Positions 16,513 to 24,534 of a stretch of 64,000 bases of DNA are shown here, one piece after another. The DNA comes from Mayfieldus sp963781495 (GTDB taxonomy: Bacteria; Actinomycetota; Thermoleophilia; Solirubrobacterales; 70-9). The first letter of the stretch is position 1. Every line of letters begins with the position of its first letter. A program made the translations under genes and the position numbers. Below the pieces are notes generated by a model. The model did no database searches. It was not told where the DNA came from and saw only the letters and a list, made by a program, of their open reading frames with translations. The stretch spans positions 1 through 64,000 of the forward strand of contig CAWAFX010000003.1 of NCBI GenBank assembly GCA_963781495.1, given 5' to 3'.

Positions 16513-17676
16513 ATGCCCTTTCGATTCGTCACAGCAGGTGAATCCCACGGTCCCGGCCTGACCGCGATCGTCGAGGGCCTGCCCGCGGGCCTGGAGCTCG
16601 ATCGCGCCGCACTGGACCGCGACATGGCCCGGCGCCAGCTCGGCCACGGCCGCGGCGGGCGGATGAAGATCGAGAGCGACACGGTCGAGATCCGCTCCGG
16701 CCTGCGCCACGGCCGCACCCTCGGCAGCCCGATCGCGATCCTGGTCGACAATCGCGACTACGCCAACTGGGAGGAGCGGATGAATCCCTGGCCGGTCGAG
16801 GCCGAGGTCGAGGAGGTCCACCTGCCGCGCCCCGGCCACGCCGACCTCGCGGGGCTGCAGAAGTTCGGCCACACTGACGTCCGCAACGTGCTCGAACGGG
16901 CCAGCGCCCGCGAGACCGCCGCCCGCACCGCGGCGGGCTCGATCGCGCGGGCCTTCCTCGCCGCGGTCGGGGTCAGCGTCCACAGCCACGTGATCCAGGT
17001 CGGCTCGGTCAAGGCGCCCGAGCGCGAGGGCCTGACGGCGGCGGACTTCGACGCCGTCGACGAGGATCCGGTGCGCTGCCTCGACCCCGGCGCGAGCGCG
17101 GAGATGGTCGAGGAGATCAACCGCCTGCGAAAGGCCAACGAGAGCCTCGGCGGCAGCTTCGAGGTCCTGGCTCTGGGGCTCGTGCCCGGCCTCGGCTCGC
17201 ACGTCTCCTGGGAGAGCAAGCTCGACGGGCGCCTGGCGCAGGCGGTGGTCTCGATCCAGTCGATCAAGGGGGTGACGATCGGCCCAGCTTGGGAGGTCTC
17301 GGGCAGCCCCGGCTCCGAGGCCCACGACGAGATCTTCTTCAGCCCCGAGCGCGGCTACTACCGCGAGTCCAACCGCGCCGGTGGGCTCGAGGGCGGGATG
17401 ACCAACGGCCAGCCGCTGGTCGTACGGGCGGCGATCAAGCCGATCTCGACCCTGACCAAGCCCCTGCAGTCGGTCGACACCGAGACCAAGCAGCCGGCCG
17501 AGGCGCTGCGTGAGCGCACCGACTCCACGGTCGTGCCTGCCGCGGCCGTGGTCGGCGAGGCGATGGTCTGCCTGACCCTGGCCGCCGCCTACCGGGAGAA
17601 ATTCGGCGGCGACCACATCGACGACGTCCTCGGCGCGCTCGCCGCCTACAGGCAGCGCCTCGGATTGCCCCAGTGA
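16513..17676 (+). CDS. aroC: chorismate synthase
   Basis: 387 residues. FVTAGESHGPGLTAIVEG at the N-terminus, RQLGHGRGGRMKIE, and GHADLAGLQKFGHTDVRNVLERASARET are the family signatures; these contact FMN and EPSP. It makes chorismate from EPSP with reduced FMN. A TAGCCT box lies 14 bases before the ATG, allowing a very short leader. It overlaps aroKB by GTGA. Confidence 0.97.
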   Translation: MPFRFVTAGESHGPGLTAIVEGLPAGLELDRAALDRDMARRQLGHGRGGRMKIESDTVEIRSGLRHGRTLGSPIAILVDNRDYANWEERMNPWPVEAEVEEVHLPRPGHADLAGLQKFGHTDVRNVLERASARETAARTAAGSIARAFLAAVGVSVHSHVIQVGSVKAPEREGLTAADFDAVDEDPVRCLDPGASAEMVEEINRLRKANESLGGSFEVLALGLVPGLGSHVSWESKLDGRLAQAVVSIQSIKGVTIGPAWEVSGSPGSEAHDEIFFSPERGYYRESNRAGGLEGGMTNGQPLVVRAAIKPISTLTKPLQSVDTETKQPAEALRERTDSTVVPAAAVVGEAMVCLTLAAAYREKFGGDHIDDVLGALAAYRQRLGLPQ

Positions 17677-19211
17677 GCAGGGCCCCGGCGCTCGTCTTCA
17701 TCGGCTTCATGGGGGCGGGCAAGACGACCGCCCTGCGCGCCGCGCAGGAGGCCGGCCTGCAGACGACCGAGGTCGACGAGCTGATCGAGCGCCATGCCGG
17801 GATGCCGATCGGCGAGTTATTCGAGCGTCACGGCGAGCCGGAGTTCCGCCGCCGCGAGGCCGAGGTCGTGCTGCCGCTCCTGGAGCAAGCCGACGGCGGC
17901 GCGATCGCGCTCGGCGGCGGCAGCGTGCTCGATCCCGGGGTCCCCGAGGCCCTGCGCCGACATGTCGTCGTCTGGCTGCAGGTCGACATCGCCGAGGCCT
18001 GGCGGCGGGCGAAGGGCTCGGCGCGGCCGCTGGCCCGCGACCAAGCCGCCTTCGAGGCGCTGCTGCCGGCGCGAATCCCGCTCTACGAGCAGCTCGCCGA
18101 CGCGGTGCTGCCGCCGGGTGACCGCGAGCAGAGCCGGCGCGCGATGCCGGCCCTGCTGGCCCTGCTGCGCGAGCTTCCCGCCGGCACGCGGATGGTCTGG
18201 GCCGCGAGCAGCTCGGGCGAGTACCCGGTCTTCGTCGGCGAAGGCCTCCTGGAGGCGGACTGGTGGCCGCTCGCCGGCCGCCGCTTCTGCGTCAGCGACA
18301 GCACCGTAGCCGGCCTCTACGCGACCCGGATCGAGCCGCTCGCCGCCAGCATCGCGGTCGAGCCCGGCGAGGGCGCGAAGACGCTCACCGAGGCGGAGCG
18401 CGTCCTGCGCGAGCTGGCCCGGCAGGAGATGACCCGCTCCGATCACATCGTCGCCCTCGGCGGCGGGGTCGTCGGGGACCTGGCCGGGTTCTGCGCCGCC
18501 ACCTACCAGCGCGGGGTCGACCTCGTCCAGGTGCCGACGACTCTCCTCGCCCAGGTCGACTCCTCGATCGGCGGCAAGACCGGGGTCGACCTGCCGGAGG
18601 CGAAGAACTACGTCGGCGCCTACCACCTGCCCGCGGCGGTGATCTCCGACACCGGGACGCTGGCGACGCTGCCCGAGGAGGAGCTGGCCGCCGGCTGGGC
18701 GGAGGTGATCAAGACCGCGCTTCTGGCCGGGGGCCGGCTCTGGGAGCAGGTGCGAGAGCTCGGTTCGCCCGCCGCGGCGCAGCTCGGCGAGACAGTCGTC
18801 GAGTGCGTCCGCTTCAAGGCCGAGGTCGTCGCCGCGGACGAGCGCGACAGCGGCCGCCGGGCGATCCTCAACCTCGGCCACACGGTCGGGCACGCGATCG
18901 AAGCGGCGAGCGGCTATGACCGCTACCGCCACGGTGAGGCGGTCGGCCTCGGGATGCTGGCGGCGCTGCGGATCTCCGAGGCCGACGATCTCTACGAGCA
19001 GCTGCGGGCGATGCTGGAGCGCGCCGGCCTGCCGACCGCGATCGAGCCGCCGCTCGACCCCGAGGCGATTCTCGAGGCGGTTGGTCGCGACAAGAAGCGC
19101 GACTCCGATGGGGTCCGGTTCGTACTTCTGTCCCGGCCCGGTGAGCCCAGGGAAGGGGAACGGGTCGAGCCGGGTAGGGTCCGGGAGGCGATTGAGGAGC
19201 TGCTTGGATGA
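17673..19211 (+). CDS. aroKB: fused shikimate kinase - 3-dehydroquinate synthase
   Basis: 512 residues. Residues 1-165 are shikimate kinase: P-loop GFMGAGKTT (11-19), TTEVDELIERHAG, ALGGGSVL. Residues about 175-512 are 3-dehydroquinate synthase: ALGGGVVGDLAGFCAATYQRG, VPTTLLAQVDSSIGGKTGVD, AEVIKTALL, NLGHTVGHAIEAASGY with metal-binding His. Both active sites look intact. The GTG start overlaps the aroC stop. Separate aroK and aroB genes are the norm; the fusion joins steps 2 and 5 of the pathway in one chain. aroQ overlaps the end, giving a compact aroC-aroKB-aroQ operon. Confidence 0.95.
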   Translation: MSRAPALVFIGFMGAGKTTALRAAQEAGLQTTEVDELIERHAGMPIGELFERHGEPEFRRREAEVVLPLLEQADGGAIALGGGSVLDPGVPEALRRHVVVWLQVDIAEAWRRAKGSARPLARDQAAFEALLPARIPLYEQLADAVLPPGDREQSRRAMPALLALLRELPAGTRMVWAASSSGEYPVFVGEGLLEADWWPLAGRRFCVSDSTVAGLYATRIEPLAASIAVEPGEGAKTLTEAERVLRELARQEMTRSDHIVALGGGVVGDLAGFCAATYQRGVDLVQVPTTLLAQVDSSIGGKTGVDLPEAKNYVGAYHLPAAVISDTGTLATLPEEELAAGWAEVIKTALLAGGRLWEQVRELGSPAAAQLGETVVECVRFKAEVVAADERDSGRRAILNLGHTVGHAIEAASGYDRYRHGEAVGLGMLAALRISEADDLYEQLRAMLERAGLPTAIEPPLDPEAILEAVGRDKKRDSDGVRFVLLSRPGEPREGERVEPGRVREAIEELLG

Positions 19212-19663
19212 CCGCGTCGAGCGCGCGCAACAGGGTCGAGGTGCTGCACGGCGTGAACTTCGACGTCCTCGAGCGCCGCGATCCGGAGATCTACGGAGGC
19301 CTTGCCCTGACCGAGCTCGAGAACCGAATCAAGCACTGGGCCCGCGACCTCGACCTCGAGGCGCGTTTCTTTCAGACCAACGACGAGGGCGAGTTCGTCG
19401 AGCACCTGCACCGGCTGCCCGAGCTCGCCGACGCGGCGCTGATCAACGCCGGCGCCTGGACCCACTACAGCCGCGCGATCGCCGACGCCCTCGACCTCGC
19501 CGCGGTGCCGACGGTCGAGGTCCACCTCTCCGACGTCTCGGCCCGCGAGGACTGGCGCAAGGTCTCGGTCTTCGAGGGCCTGGTCGTCGCCCGGGTCGCC
19601 GGCAAGGGGCCGGACGGTTACCGCGAGGCGCTGGAGATCATCGCCAGGGAGCTCGGCAGATGA
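19208..19663 (+). CDS. aroQ: type II 3-dehydroquinate dehydratase, variant subgroup
   Basis: 151 residues. The canonical N-terminal NGPNLNLLG is replaced by HGVNFDVLERRDPEIYGG, which keeps the loop Arg and the catalytic Tyr. NAGAWTHYSRAIADAL stands for the usual NPGAYTHTSVALRDAL, and EVHLSDVSARE for EVHISN..RE, so the catalytic His is kept but its Asn partner is Asp. I recall this variant from actinobacterial type II enzymes. The pathway context supports dehydroquinase activity. Confidence 0.85.
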   Translation: MTASSARNRVEVLHGVNFDVLERRDPEIYGGLALTELENRIKHWARDLDLEARFFQTNDEGEFVEHLHRLPELADAALINAGAWTHYSRAIADALDLAAVPTVEVHLSDVSAREDWRKVSVFEGLVVARVAGKGPDGYREALEIIARELGR

Positions 19664-19694
19664 CCGCCCGCGGCGCCGCAGCGGCGAGGGGTCG

Positions 19695-20756
19695 ATGAGC
19701 GTCGAGCGTGCTGACCGGCTCGCGAAGCTGGTCTCCGAGCAGGGCCTGGAACGGCTGTTGGTCACCGATCTGACCAACGTCCGCTACCTGACCGGGTTCT
19801 CGGGCACCAACGGGGCCTGCATCTGCGGACCCCGCGACCGCGCCTTCCTGACCGACTTTCGCTACATCGAGCGCGCCGCCTCGGAGATCGGCGGCTGGGA
19901 GCTGGTCGCGGTCAGCGTCGAGTGGACGGCGGGCCTGGCCGAGCGCCTGAGCGGACGCTGCGGCTTCGAGGACCAGCACGTCAGCGTGCGGACCCTCGGC
20001 GAGCTGACCGAGAAGTCGTCCGAGAGCGCCGAGCTGATTCCGGCCGGGGGCCTGGTCGAGCAGCTGCGGCGGGTCAAGGACAACAAAGAGCTGGCGGCGA
20101 TCGCCGAGGCGGCGAAGCTGGCCGACGAGGTCTACGAGTGGTCGCTCGAGCAGGGACTGGAGGGGCGAACCGAAGTCGAGGTTGCCCGCGCCGCCGAGGC
20201 GCGGATCCGCGAGCTCGGCGGCGAGCCGTCGTTTCCGCCGATCGTCGCTACGGGCGCCAACGGCGCGATGCCGCACGCCGAGCCGGGGGAGAGGCAGATC
20301 GTGCCTGGCGACATGGTCGTCTTCGACATGGGAGCGCGCCTGGACGGCTACTGCTCGGACTGCACCCGCACCTTCGCCGCCGTCAAGGCCTCGCCGGAGG
20401 GGCGCGAGATATACGAGCTGGTCCTCAAGGCACAGACCGCGGCGCTGGCGGCGGTCGCGGCAGGCAGGACCGGCAAGGAGGTCGACTCGGTCGCGCGCGG
20501 GATCATCGCCGACGCCAACCACGGCGACCACTTCGGCCACGGGCTCGGCCATGGCGTCGGCCTGCAGGTGCACGAGAAGCCCACCCTCTCGCAGCGCTCC
20601 GAGGACGAGCTGGAGTCCGGCGAGGTGGTGACGGTCGAGCCCGGCGTCTACGTGCCGGCCCAGCTCGGGGTGCGGATCGAGGACCTGGTCGTGGTCGGCC
20701 GCGACGGCTACGAGAACCTCAGCGGGCTCTCGAAGGAGCTGCGGGAAGTCGAGTAG
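19695..20756 (+). CDS. pepQ: Xaa-Pro aminopeptidase / dipeptidase, M24 family
   Basis: 353 residues. N-terminal creatinase-like domain (TDLTNVRYLTGFSGTNG) and C-terminal pita-bread domain with five metal ligands visible: two Asp (VFDMGARLDGYCSDCTRTF), His in HFGHGLGHGVGLQVHE, Glu in VTVEPGVYVP and in GVRIEDLVVV. It releases N-terminal residues before proline or splits X-Pro dipeptides. The order aroQ-pepQ-efp is common in Gram-positive genomes; here about 2.6 kb (EamA, poly-His peptides, LtrA) separates it from efp. Confidence 0.92.
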   Translation: MSVERADRLAKLVSEQGLERLLVTDLTNVRYLTGFSGTNGACICGPRDRAFLTDFRYIERAASEIGGWELVAVSVEWTAGLAERLSGRCGFEDQHVSVRTLGELTEKSSESAELIPAGGLVEQLRRVKDNKELAAIAEAAKLADEVYEWSLEQGLEGRTEVEVARAAEARIRELGGEPSFPPIVATGANGAMPHAEPGERQIVPGDMVVFDMGARLDGYCSDCTRTFAAVKASPEGREIYELVLKAQTAALAAVAAGRTGKEVDSVARGIIADANHGDHFGHGLGHGVGLQVHEKPTLSQRSEDELESGEVVTVEPGVYVPAQLGVRIEDLVVVGRDGYENLSGLSKELREVE

Positions 20757-20790
20757 CGAGCGGCGACCGCCGGCGGGGGAGGGGCGGGCG

Positions 20791-21633
20791 CTCTCGGCCG
20801 TCGGGCTGGTCCTGCTTTCGGTCGCCTCGATCCAGTCCGGGGCCGCGATAGCGATCTCGCTCTTCGACCGGGTCGGCTTCGGCGGCGCCGTCTTCCTCCG
20901 CAACCTGCTGGCGATCCCGTTCGCCTTCGCGCTCGGAAGGCCGCGGCTGCGCGAGCGGCCGCCACGCGAGCTGCGGCTCGCCCTCGCCTTCGGGGTTTCG
21001 CTGGCGGTGATGAACCTGGCGATCTATGGCGCCATCGACCACATCGCGCTCGGGGTGGCGGTGACGATCGAGTTCCTCGGCCCGCTCGGGGTCGCCGTGG
21101 TCACCGGCCGCGGCCGTCTGGCGCTGCTCTGGGCGGCAATGGCCGCGCTGGGGGTGCTGGCCCTGGCGGGGCCGCTCGGCGGCTCCGCCGACCTCGTCGG
21201 GGTCGCCTTCGCGCTGATCGCGGCCGCCGGCTGGGCCGCCTACATCCTGATCGCCAAGCGCCTGGGCCGGGTCTACCCGGGAGTGTCGGGTCTTGCCGCC
21301 GGGGTGCTGGTCGCGGCGCTGCTGCAGGCGCCGGTCGGGATAGCGATGGGGGGGACCGAGCTGCTCGCCCCGGCGGTGCTCGGGGTCGCCGTGGTCGTCT
21401 CGCTGCTCAGCACCGTGCTTCCCTACGGGGCCGAGATCGAGGCTCTGCGCCGGATTTCACCGGCTCCCTTCGGCGTCCTGATGAGCCTCGAGCCCGCCGT
21501 CGCGGCCCTGGTCGGCTTCATCGGCCTCGGCCAGGACCTCAGCGCCGCCGAGATCGCCGGCATCGCTCTCGTCGTCGCCGCCAGCGTCGGGGCGATCCGC
21601 AGCGCCAGCCAGGCGCCGCCGCTGCTCGACTGA
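20791..21633 (+). CDS. EamA/RhtA-type exporter (start unresolved)
   Basis: The frame reads as a 10-helix drug/metabolite transporter close to RhtA: GAAIAISLFDRVG, GGAVFLRNLLAIPFAFALG, then two EamA repeats ending with LSAAEIAGIALVVAASVGAIRS. It probably exports amino acids such as threonine or homoserine, or related metabolites. Homology begins about 20791, but no ATG, GTG or TTG is present in this frame between pepQ and that point; the first GTG is at 21007, inside helix 3. Either an alternative codon is used or a base error has removed the start. Confidence 0.7.
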   Translation, partial: LSAVGLVLLSVASIQSGAAIAISLFDRVGFGGAVFLRNLLAIPFAFALGRPRLRERPPRELRLALAFGVSLAVMNLAIYGAIDHIALGVAVTIEFLGPLGVAVVTGRGRLALLWAAMAALGVLALAGPLGGSADLVGVAFALIAAAGWAAYILIAKRLGRVYPGVSGLAAGVLVAALLQAPVGIAMGGTELLAPAVLGVAVVVSLLSTVLPYGAEIEALRRISPAPFGVLMSLEPAVAALVGFIGLGQDLSAAEIAGIALVVAASVGAIRSASQAPPLLD

Positions 21634-21651
21634 TCACATCTGAGTGATCTT

Positions 21652-21677
21652 GAACCTGCGGGCGGGTTCCCTCGTAG
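21652..21677 (+). promoter_or_regulatory. ECF-sigma type promoter GAAC-N17-CGTA (first poly-His gene)
   Basis: GAAC (21652-21655) and CGTAG (21673-21677) are 17 bases apart, the spacing and cores of ECF sigma factor promoters. The same two cores and spacing recur before the second poly-His gene. Confidence 0.55.
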
Positions 21678-21743
21678 ACAGAACCACACGGGCGACTGGG
21701 GAGACGCCCGCTTGGCAAGGCAGTCGAATCCCAGGAGGGGCTT

Positions 21744-21917
21744 ATGAGCAAGCGAACACTTCGGATGATTCCGGTGGCAGTCGCCAGCGCCGCGTTGGCG
21801 TTGAGCGGACCGGCCGTCTCGGTGGCCAAGAACGGGGCCGATGACCCGCCCGGTCATCACAAGCACCATCACCACCATCATCATCATCACCACCACCACG
21901 GCGCCAACCACAACTGA
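21744..21917 (+). CDS. secreted poly-histidine peptide 1
   Basis: 57 residues. Basic start (MSKRTLR), hydrophobic core and a likely signal-peptidase site after VSVA (residue 28) make a signal peptide. The mature part is about 29 residues with GHHK, a run of 12 consecutive His, and GANHN: 15 His in all. A clear Shine-Dalgarno AGGAGG lies 7 bases before the ATG, unlike the leaderless genes around it. Such a peptide should bind transition metals (Ni, Zn, Co, Cu) outside the cell. I do not recognise a named family. A paralogue with the same promoter type follows. Confidence 0.75.
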   Translation: MSKRTLRMIPVAVASAALALSGPAVSVAKNGADDPPGHHKHHHHHHHHHHHHGANHN

Positions 21918-21920
21918 GCT

Positions 21921-21945
21921 GAACCTGGGCCGGGGCCGCCTCGTA
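21921..21945 (+). promoter_or_regulatory. ECF-sigma type promoter GAAC-N17-CGTA (second poly-His gene)
   Basis: GAAC (21921-21924) and CGTA (21942-21945), spacer 17. The surrounding bases TGAACCTG and CCTCGTAG-like also match the first promoter, so the regulatory region was probably duplicated with the gene. Confidence 0.55.
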
Positions 21946-21983
21946 GTCCCTCTCGAGAATCCGACGACTCGGGAGAAGGAAAA

Positions 21984-22143
21984 GTGAACGCAAGACGGCT
22001 ACTGAAAGCGGTCCCGGGCCTCGCAGCTGCACTCGCCCTGACGCTAGGCGCGCCTGGGGCGGCGCTGGCCAAGCACAAGGCATCATCACCACCATCACCA
22101 TCACCCGGCCAGCACCCAGGGCTCGGCGATGGGTCCCTACTAG
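21984..22143 (+). CDS. secreted poly-histidine peptide 2; frameshifted
   Basis: GTG start with GAAGGA upstream. Signal peptide of about 29 residues ending ALA, then KHK. Read straight, the frame enters a Ser/Pro-rich run (CATCAT read as GCA TCA TCA). Dropping one base at 22079-22080 (AAGG) gives KHK, eight His, and a short tail ending GPY before TAG at 22141. The corrected gene is 53 codons. That TAG shares the palindrome CTAG with the stop of the convergent ltrA, which supports the corrected frame. A paralogue of the gene at 21744. Confidence 0.65.
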
Positions 22144-23330
22144 GCCGGCGACTCGACCGCGTCGGTGTGGCGTAGCCGGCTCCGGCCTTCGCCATAGCGG
22201 CGCGTCTCGTAGACGATCATCGCGCAGAGCAATGCGTCGACGATCGCGACCGTGAGCAGCGGCGGGATCGTTACCGCCAGCGGTAGCAGGGCCACGAGGA
22301 CGACGGCGAGCGCGAGGCGGTGGTAGTTGACCGTCTGGATGTGGCGGTAGCGGAAGGCGACATGCCCGAGCAGATAGGCGGCGACCCCGCCCAGCAGGGC
22401 AAAGGCCGGCACGGTGTCGAGTGGATCGTCGACGTTGCCGAGAATCGTCTTCAGCCCCAGCGCGACGAGGACGATCCCGGCGACCATCGGCAGGTGCAGG
22501 TAGGAGTAGGAGTCGCGCGCCATCTCGTTGCGCTCGCGGCCCTCCTTGGCCTGTGCCAGGCGGCGTGAGGAGACGATCGCGACGACGTCGAAGTAGATCC
22601 ACCAGAGCGCCGCGGCGAGGGCAATGCCCAGCACCGCCGCCGCGGCGACGCCCGCCGTCAGGTCCCCCTTGGCGCCGACGCCTATCGCCACGATCGACTC
22701 CCCGAGGGCGATGATGATGATCAGCCCGTGGCGCTCCGCGAAGTGGCCGGGCACGAGCTTCCAGCCCTCGGAGCCGAAGACGTAGGGCCCGGCCATGTCG
22801 AGCCCGATCGCCAGCGCCCAGAGCGCGCCCTGGGCCACGCCGTCCAAAAGCGACGCGGCGGCGAGGATGCCGACCCCGATCGCGGTGCTGACCGCGAGCC
22901 CGGTCACCGAGCGCCGCAGGGCGTCGTCGTCGCGGCTGGCGAGCCTGAACAGGGCGATGTGGGCCGCGCGGACGACGCCGTAGGCGACAGCAAAGATCAG
23001 CGCCCGGTCGCCGAAGGCGTGCGGGACGCAGAGCGAGACGATCAGAAGCGCCGCCATCGCGACGAAGATCGAGAGTCGAACGGCGTCCTCCTCGGGGTCG
23101 ACGACGCTCGTCAGCCAGGCGTAGCCGACCCAGGACCACCAGAGCACGCCGAGCACCAGCAGGCCCTCGGCGAGGCCTGCCCAGGTGGGGTTGTGTGACA
23201 TCAGCGTCGTGCACTGGGTGATCGCGAGGACGAAGACGAGATCGAAGAAGAGCTCCAGCGGTGTGACCCGCTCCTCCTCGCGTGGCGCGGCGCTGAGCTT
23301 CGGCGTATGACGCCCAATGGCGGTGGCCAT
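22140..23330 (-). CDS. ltrA: low temperature requirement protein A (LtrA)-like membrane protein
   Basis: 396 residues with about ten membrane helices. The N-terminal ELFFDLVFVLAITQCTTLM and the later WKLVPGHFAERHGLIIIIALGES are signatures of the LtrA family, named for a Listeria gene needed for growth in the cold; its biochemical role is unknown. It is convergent with the second poly-His gene and shares its stop palindrome. It is transcribed away from efp. Confidence 0.88.
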   Translation of the reverse strand: MATAIGRHTPKLSAAPREEERVTPLELFFDLVFVLAITQCTTLMSHNPTWAGLAEGLLVLGVLWWSWVGYAWLTSVVDPEEDAVRLSIFVAMAALLIVSLCVPHAFGDRALIFAVAYGVVRAAHIALFRLASRDDDALRRSVTGLAVSTAIGVGILAAASLLDGVAQGALWALAIGLDMAGPYVFGSEGWKLVPGHFAERHGLIIIIALGESIVAIGVGAKGDLTAGVAAAAVLGIALAAALWWIYFDVVAIVSSRRLAQAKEGRERNEMARDSYSYLHLPMVAGIVLVALGLKTILGNVDDPLDTVPAFALLGGVAAYLLGHVAFRYRHIQTVNYHRLALAVVLVALLPLAVTIPPLLTVAIVDALLCAMIVYETRRYGEGRSRLRHTDAVESPA

Positions 23331-23395
23331 GGGCGGGATTCTCGCGGACGCGCCAGCCCGATCCGCGCCGCCGCGGGCCGCTACCCTGATCGGCC

Positions 23396-23956
23396 GTGAT
23401 TTCGACCAACCAATTCAAGAACGGATCCCACATCGAGATCGACGGCTCGATCTACAAGATCCTCGAGTTTCAGCACGTCAAGCCGGGCAAGGGCGGCGCC
23501 TTCGTGCGCACCAAGGTGCGCCGGGTCGAGGACGGCAACGTGATCGACAAGACCTTCCGCGCCGGGGAGAAGTTCCGTCCCGTCCGCACCGAGAGCCGCA
23601 AGATGCAGTACCTCTATGACTCCGGCGAGGCGGCCGTCTTCATGGACAGCCGCGACTACGAGCAGATCGAGCTGCCGCGCTCGCTGGCCGGGGACGCGAT
23701 GCAGTGGATGCGGCCCAACGACGAGGTCGATGTGCTGTTCGTCGACGAGCGCGTCGCCGACGTCCAGGTCCCCAGCGCCGTCGACATGAAGGTCACCCAG
23801 ACCCAGCCCGGGGTCAAGGGCGACACCGCGTCGGGCGGCGGCAACAAGCCGGCGGTGCTGGAGTCGGGCGTCACGGTGCAGGTTCCGCTCTTCGTCGAGG
23901 AGGGCGACACGGTGCGCGTCGACACCCGCAGCGGCGAGTACGTCTCCCGCGCCTAA
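23396..23956 (+). CDS. efp: translation elongation factor P
   Basis: 186 residues, three OB-like domains. Lys32 in HVKPGKGGAFVRTK is the site that is modified in many bacteria. EF-P relieves ribosome stalling at proline runs. GTG start with TACCCT 8 bases upstream. It begins the efp-nusB-ispA-dxs cluster. Confidence 0.95.
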   Translation: MISTNQFKNGSHIEIDGSIYKILEFQHVKPGKGGAFVRTKVRRVEDGNVIDKTFRAGEKFRPVRTESRKMQYLYDSGEAAVFMDSRDYEQIELPRSLAGDAMQWMRPNDEVDVLFVDERVADVQVPSAVDMKVTQTQPGVKGDTASGGGNKPAVLESGVTVQVPLFVEEGDTVRVDTRSGEYVSRA

Positions 23957-23959
23957 GAT
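23954..23959 (+). promoter_or_regulatory. -10 box TAAGAT overlapping the efp stop codon
   Basis: TAAGAT contains the TAA stop of efp and is followed by 6 bases and the nusB ATG, so nusB may also have its own leaderless transcript. Confidence 0.5.
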
Positions 23960-23965
23960 CCGACC

Positions 23966-24364
23966 ATGCGCCGCTCCGACCAGCGCCGCGATGCCGTCTT
24001 TGCCTGCTACCAGCGCGACGTCACCGGCCGCCCCCTCGCCGAGCTGATCCCCGCCGCCGCGAAGCCGTTCACCCGCGAGCTCGCCGAAGGCGTCGAGGAG
24101 CACCGCAGCGAGCTCGACGAGGCGATCGAGCGCCACGCCAAAGGCTGGTCGGTGCAGCGGGTGGCCCCGCTGGACCGAAACATCATGCGGGTCGCCCTCT
24201 ATGAGATCGGATTTCGCGACGACGTCCCGACCGAGGTCGCGATCGACGAGGCGGTTGAGCTGGCGAAGGAGTACTGCGGAGCCGACGCGCCGGGCTTCGT
24301 CAACGGCGTTCTCGGCGCCGCGGTGCGCGACGGCGCAGCGGTAGGCGGGGGTGAGGAGTCCTGA
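23966..24364 (+). CDS. nusB: transcription antitermination factor NusB
   Basis: 132 residues, all-helical, with VAPLDRNIMRVALYEI, DVPTEVAIDEAVELAKEYCG and FVNGVLGA, the NusB signatures. With NusE it binds boxA of rRNA leaders. Its stop overlaps the next small gene. Confidence 0.93.
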   Translation: MRRSDQRRDAVFACYQRDVTGRPLAELIPAAAKPFTRELAEGVEEHRSELDEAIERHAKGWSVQRVAPLDRNIMRVALYEIGFRDDVPTEVAIDEAVELAKEYCGADAPGFVNGVLGAAVRDGAAVGGGEES

Positions 24365-24534
24365 GCCGGCTCGAGCAGATAACCGATCGCCTGCGGCAGA
24401 TCACGGTCGAGCTCTCGGACCCCGACGCCGGCGAGGACCGCGCCGCGCAGCTGACCAGCGAGGCGGCCGAGCTGGCCGCCGAAGCCTCGGAGGAGGTCAA
24501 CCGGACGCTGCGCGAGGCGTCCACCGATGACTGA
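24361..24534 (+). CDS. small coiled-coil protein in the xseB position
   Basis: 57 codons-worth of protein in the frame beginning CTG AGC CGG CTC GAG. The product is an acidic amphipathic helix (RLEQITDRLRQITVELS, later EAAELAAEASEEVNRTLREA). Size, composition and place between nusB and the prenyl synthase match exonuclease VII small subunit, but the XseB consensus is not clear and no xseA is seen here. An in-frame TGA at 24352 means the only possible start is CTG at 24361, overlapping the nusB stop (CTGA), or else a base is wrong. It overlaps ispA by 8 bases. Confidence 0.5.
   Translation: MSRLEQITDRLRQITVELSDPDAGEDRAAQLTSEAAELAAEASEEVNRTLREASTDD

Noticed and set aside
21631..21650. GATCAC-ATCTGA-GTGATC inverted repeat at the EamA stop as terminator
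   Set aside because: Only 6 bp with no U-tract; it could equally be an operator. Not strong enough to list as a feature.
21678..21743. Possible riboswitch in the leader of poly-His 1
   Set aside because: GGGCG-loop-CGCCC and GACTG/CAGTC can pair, but no known riboswitch consensus was recognised, and short pairings are expected at this GC content.
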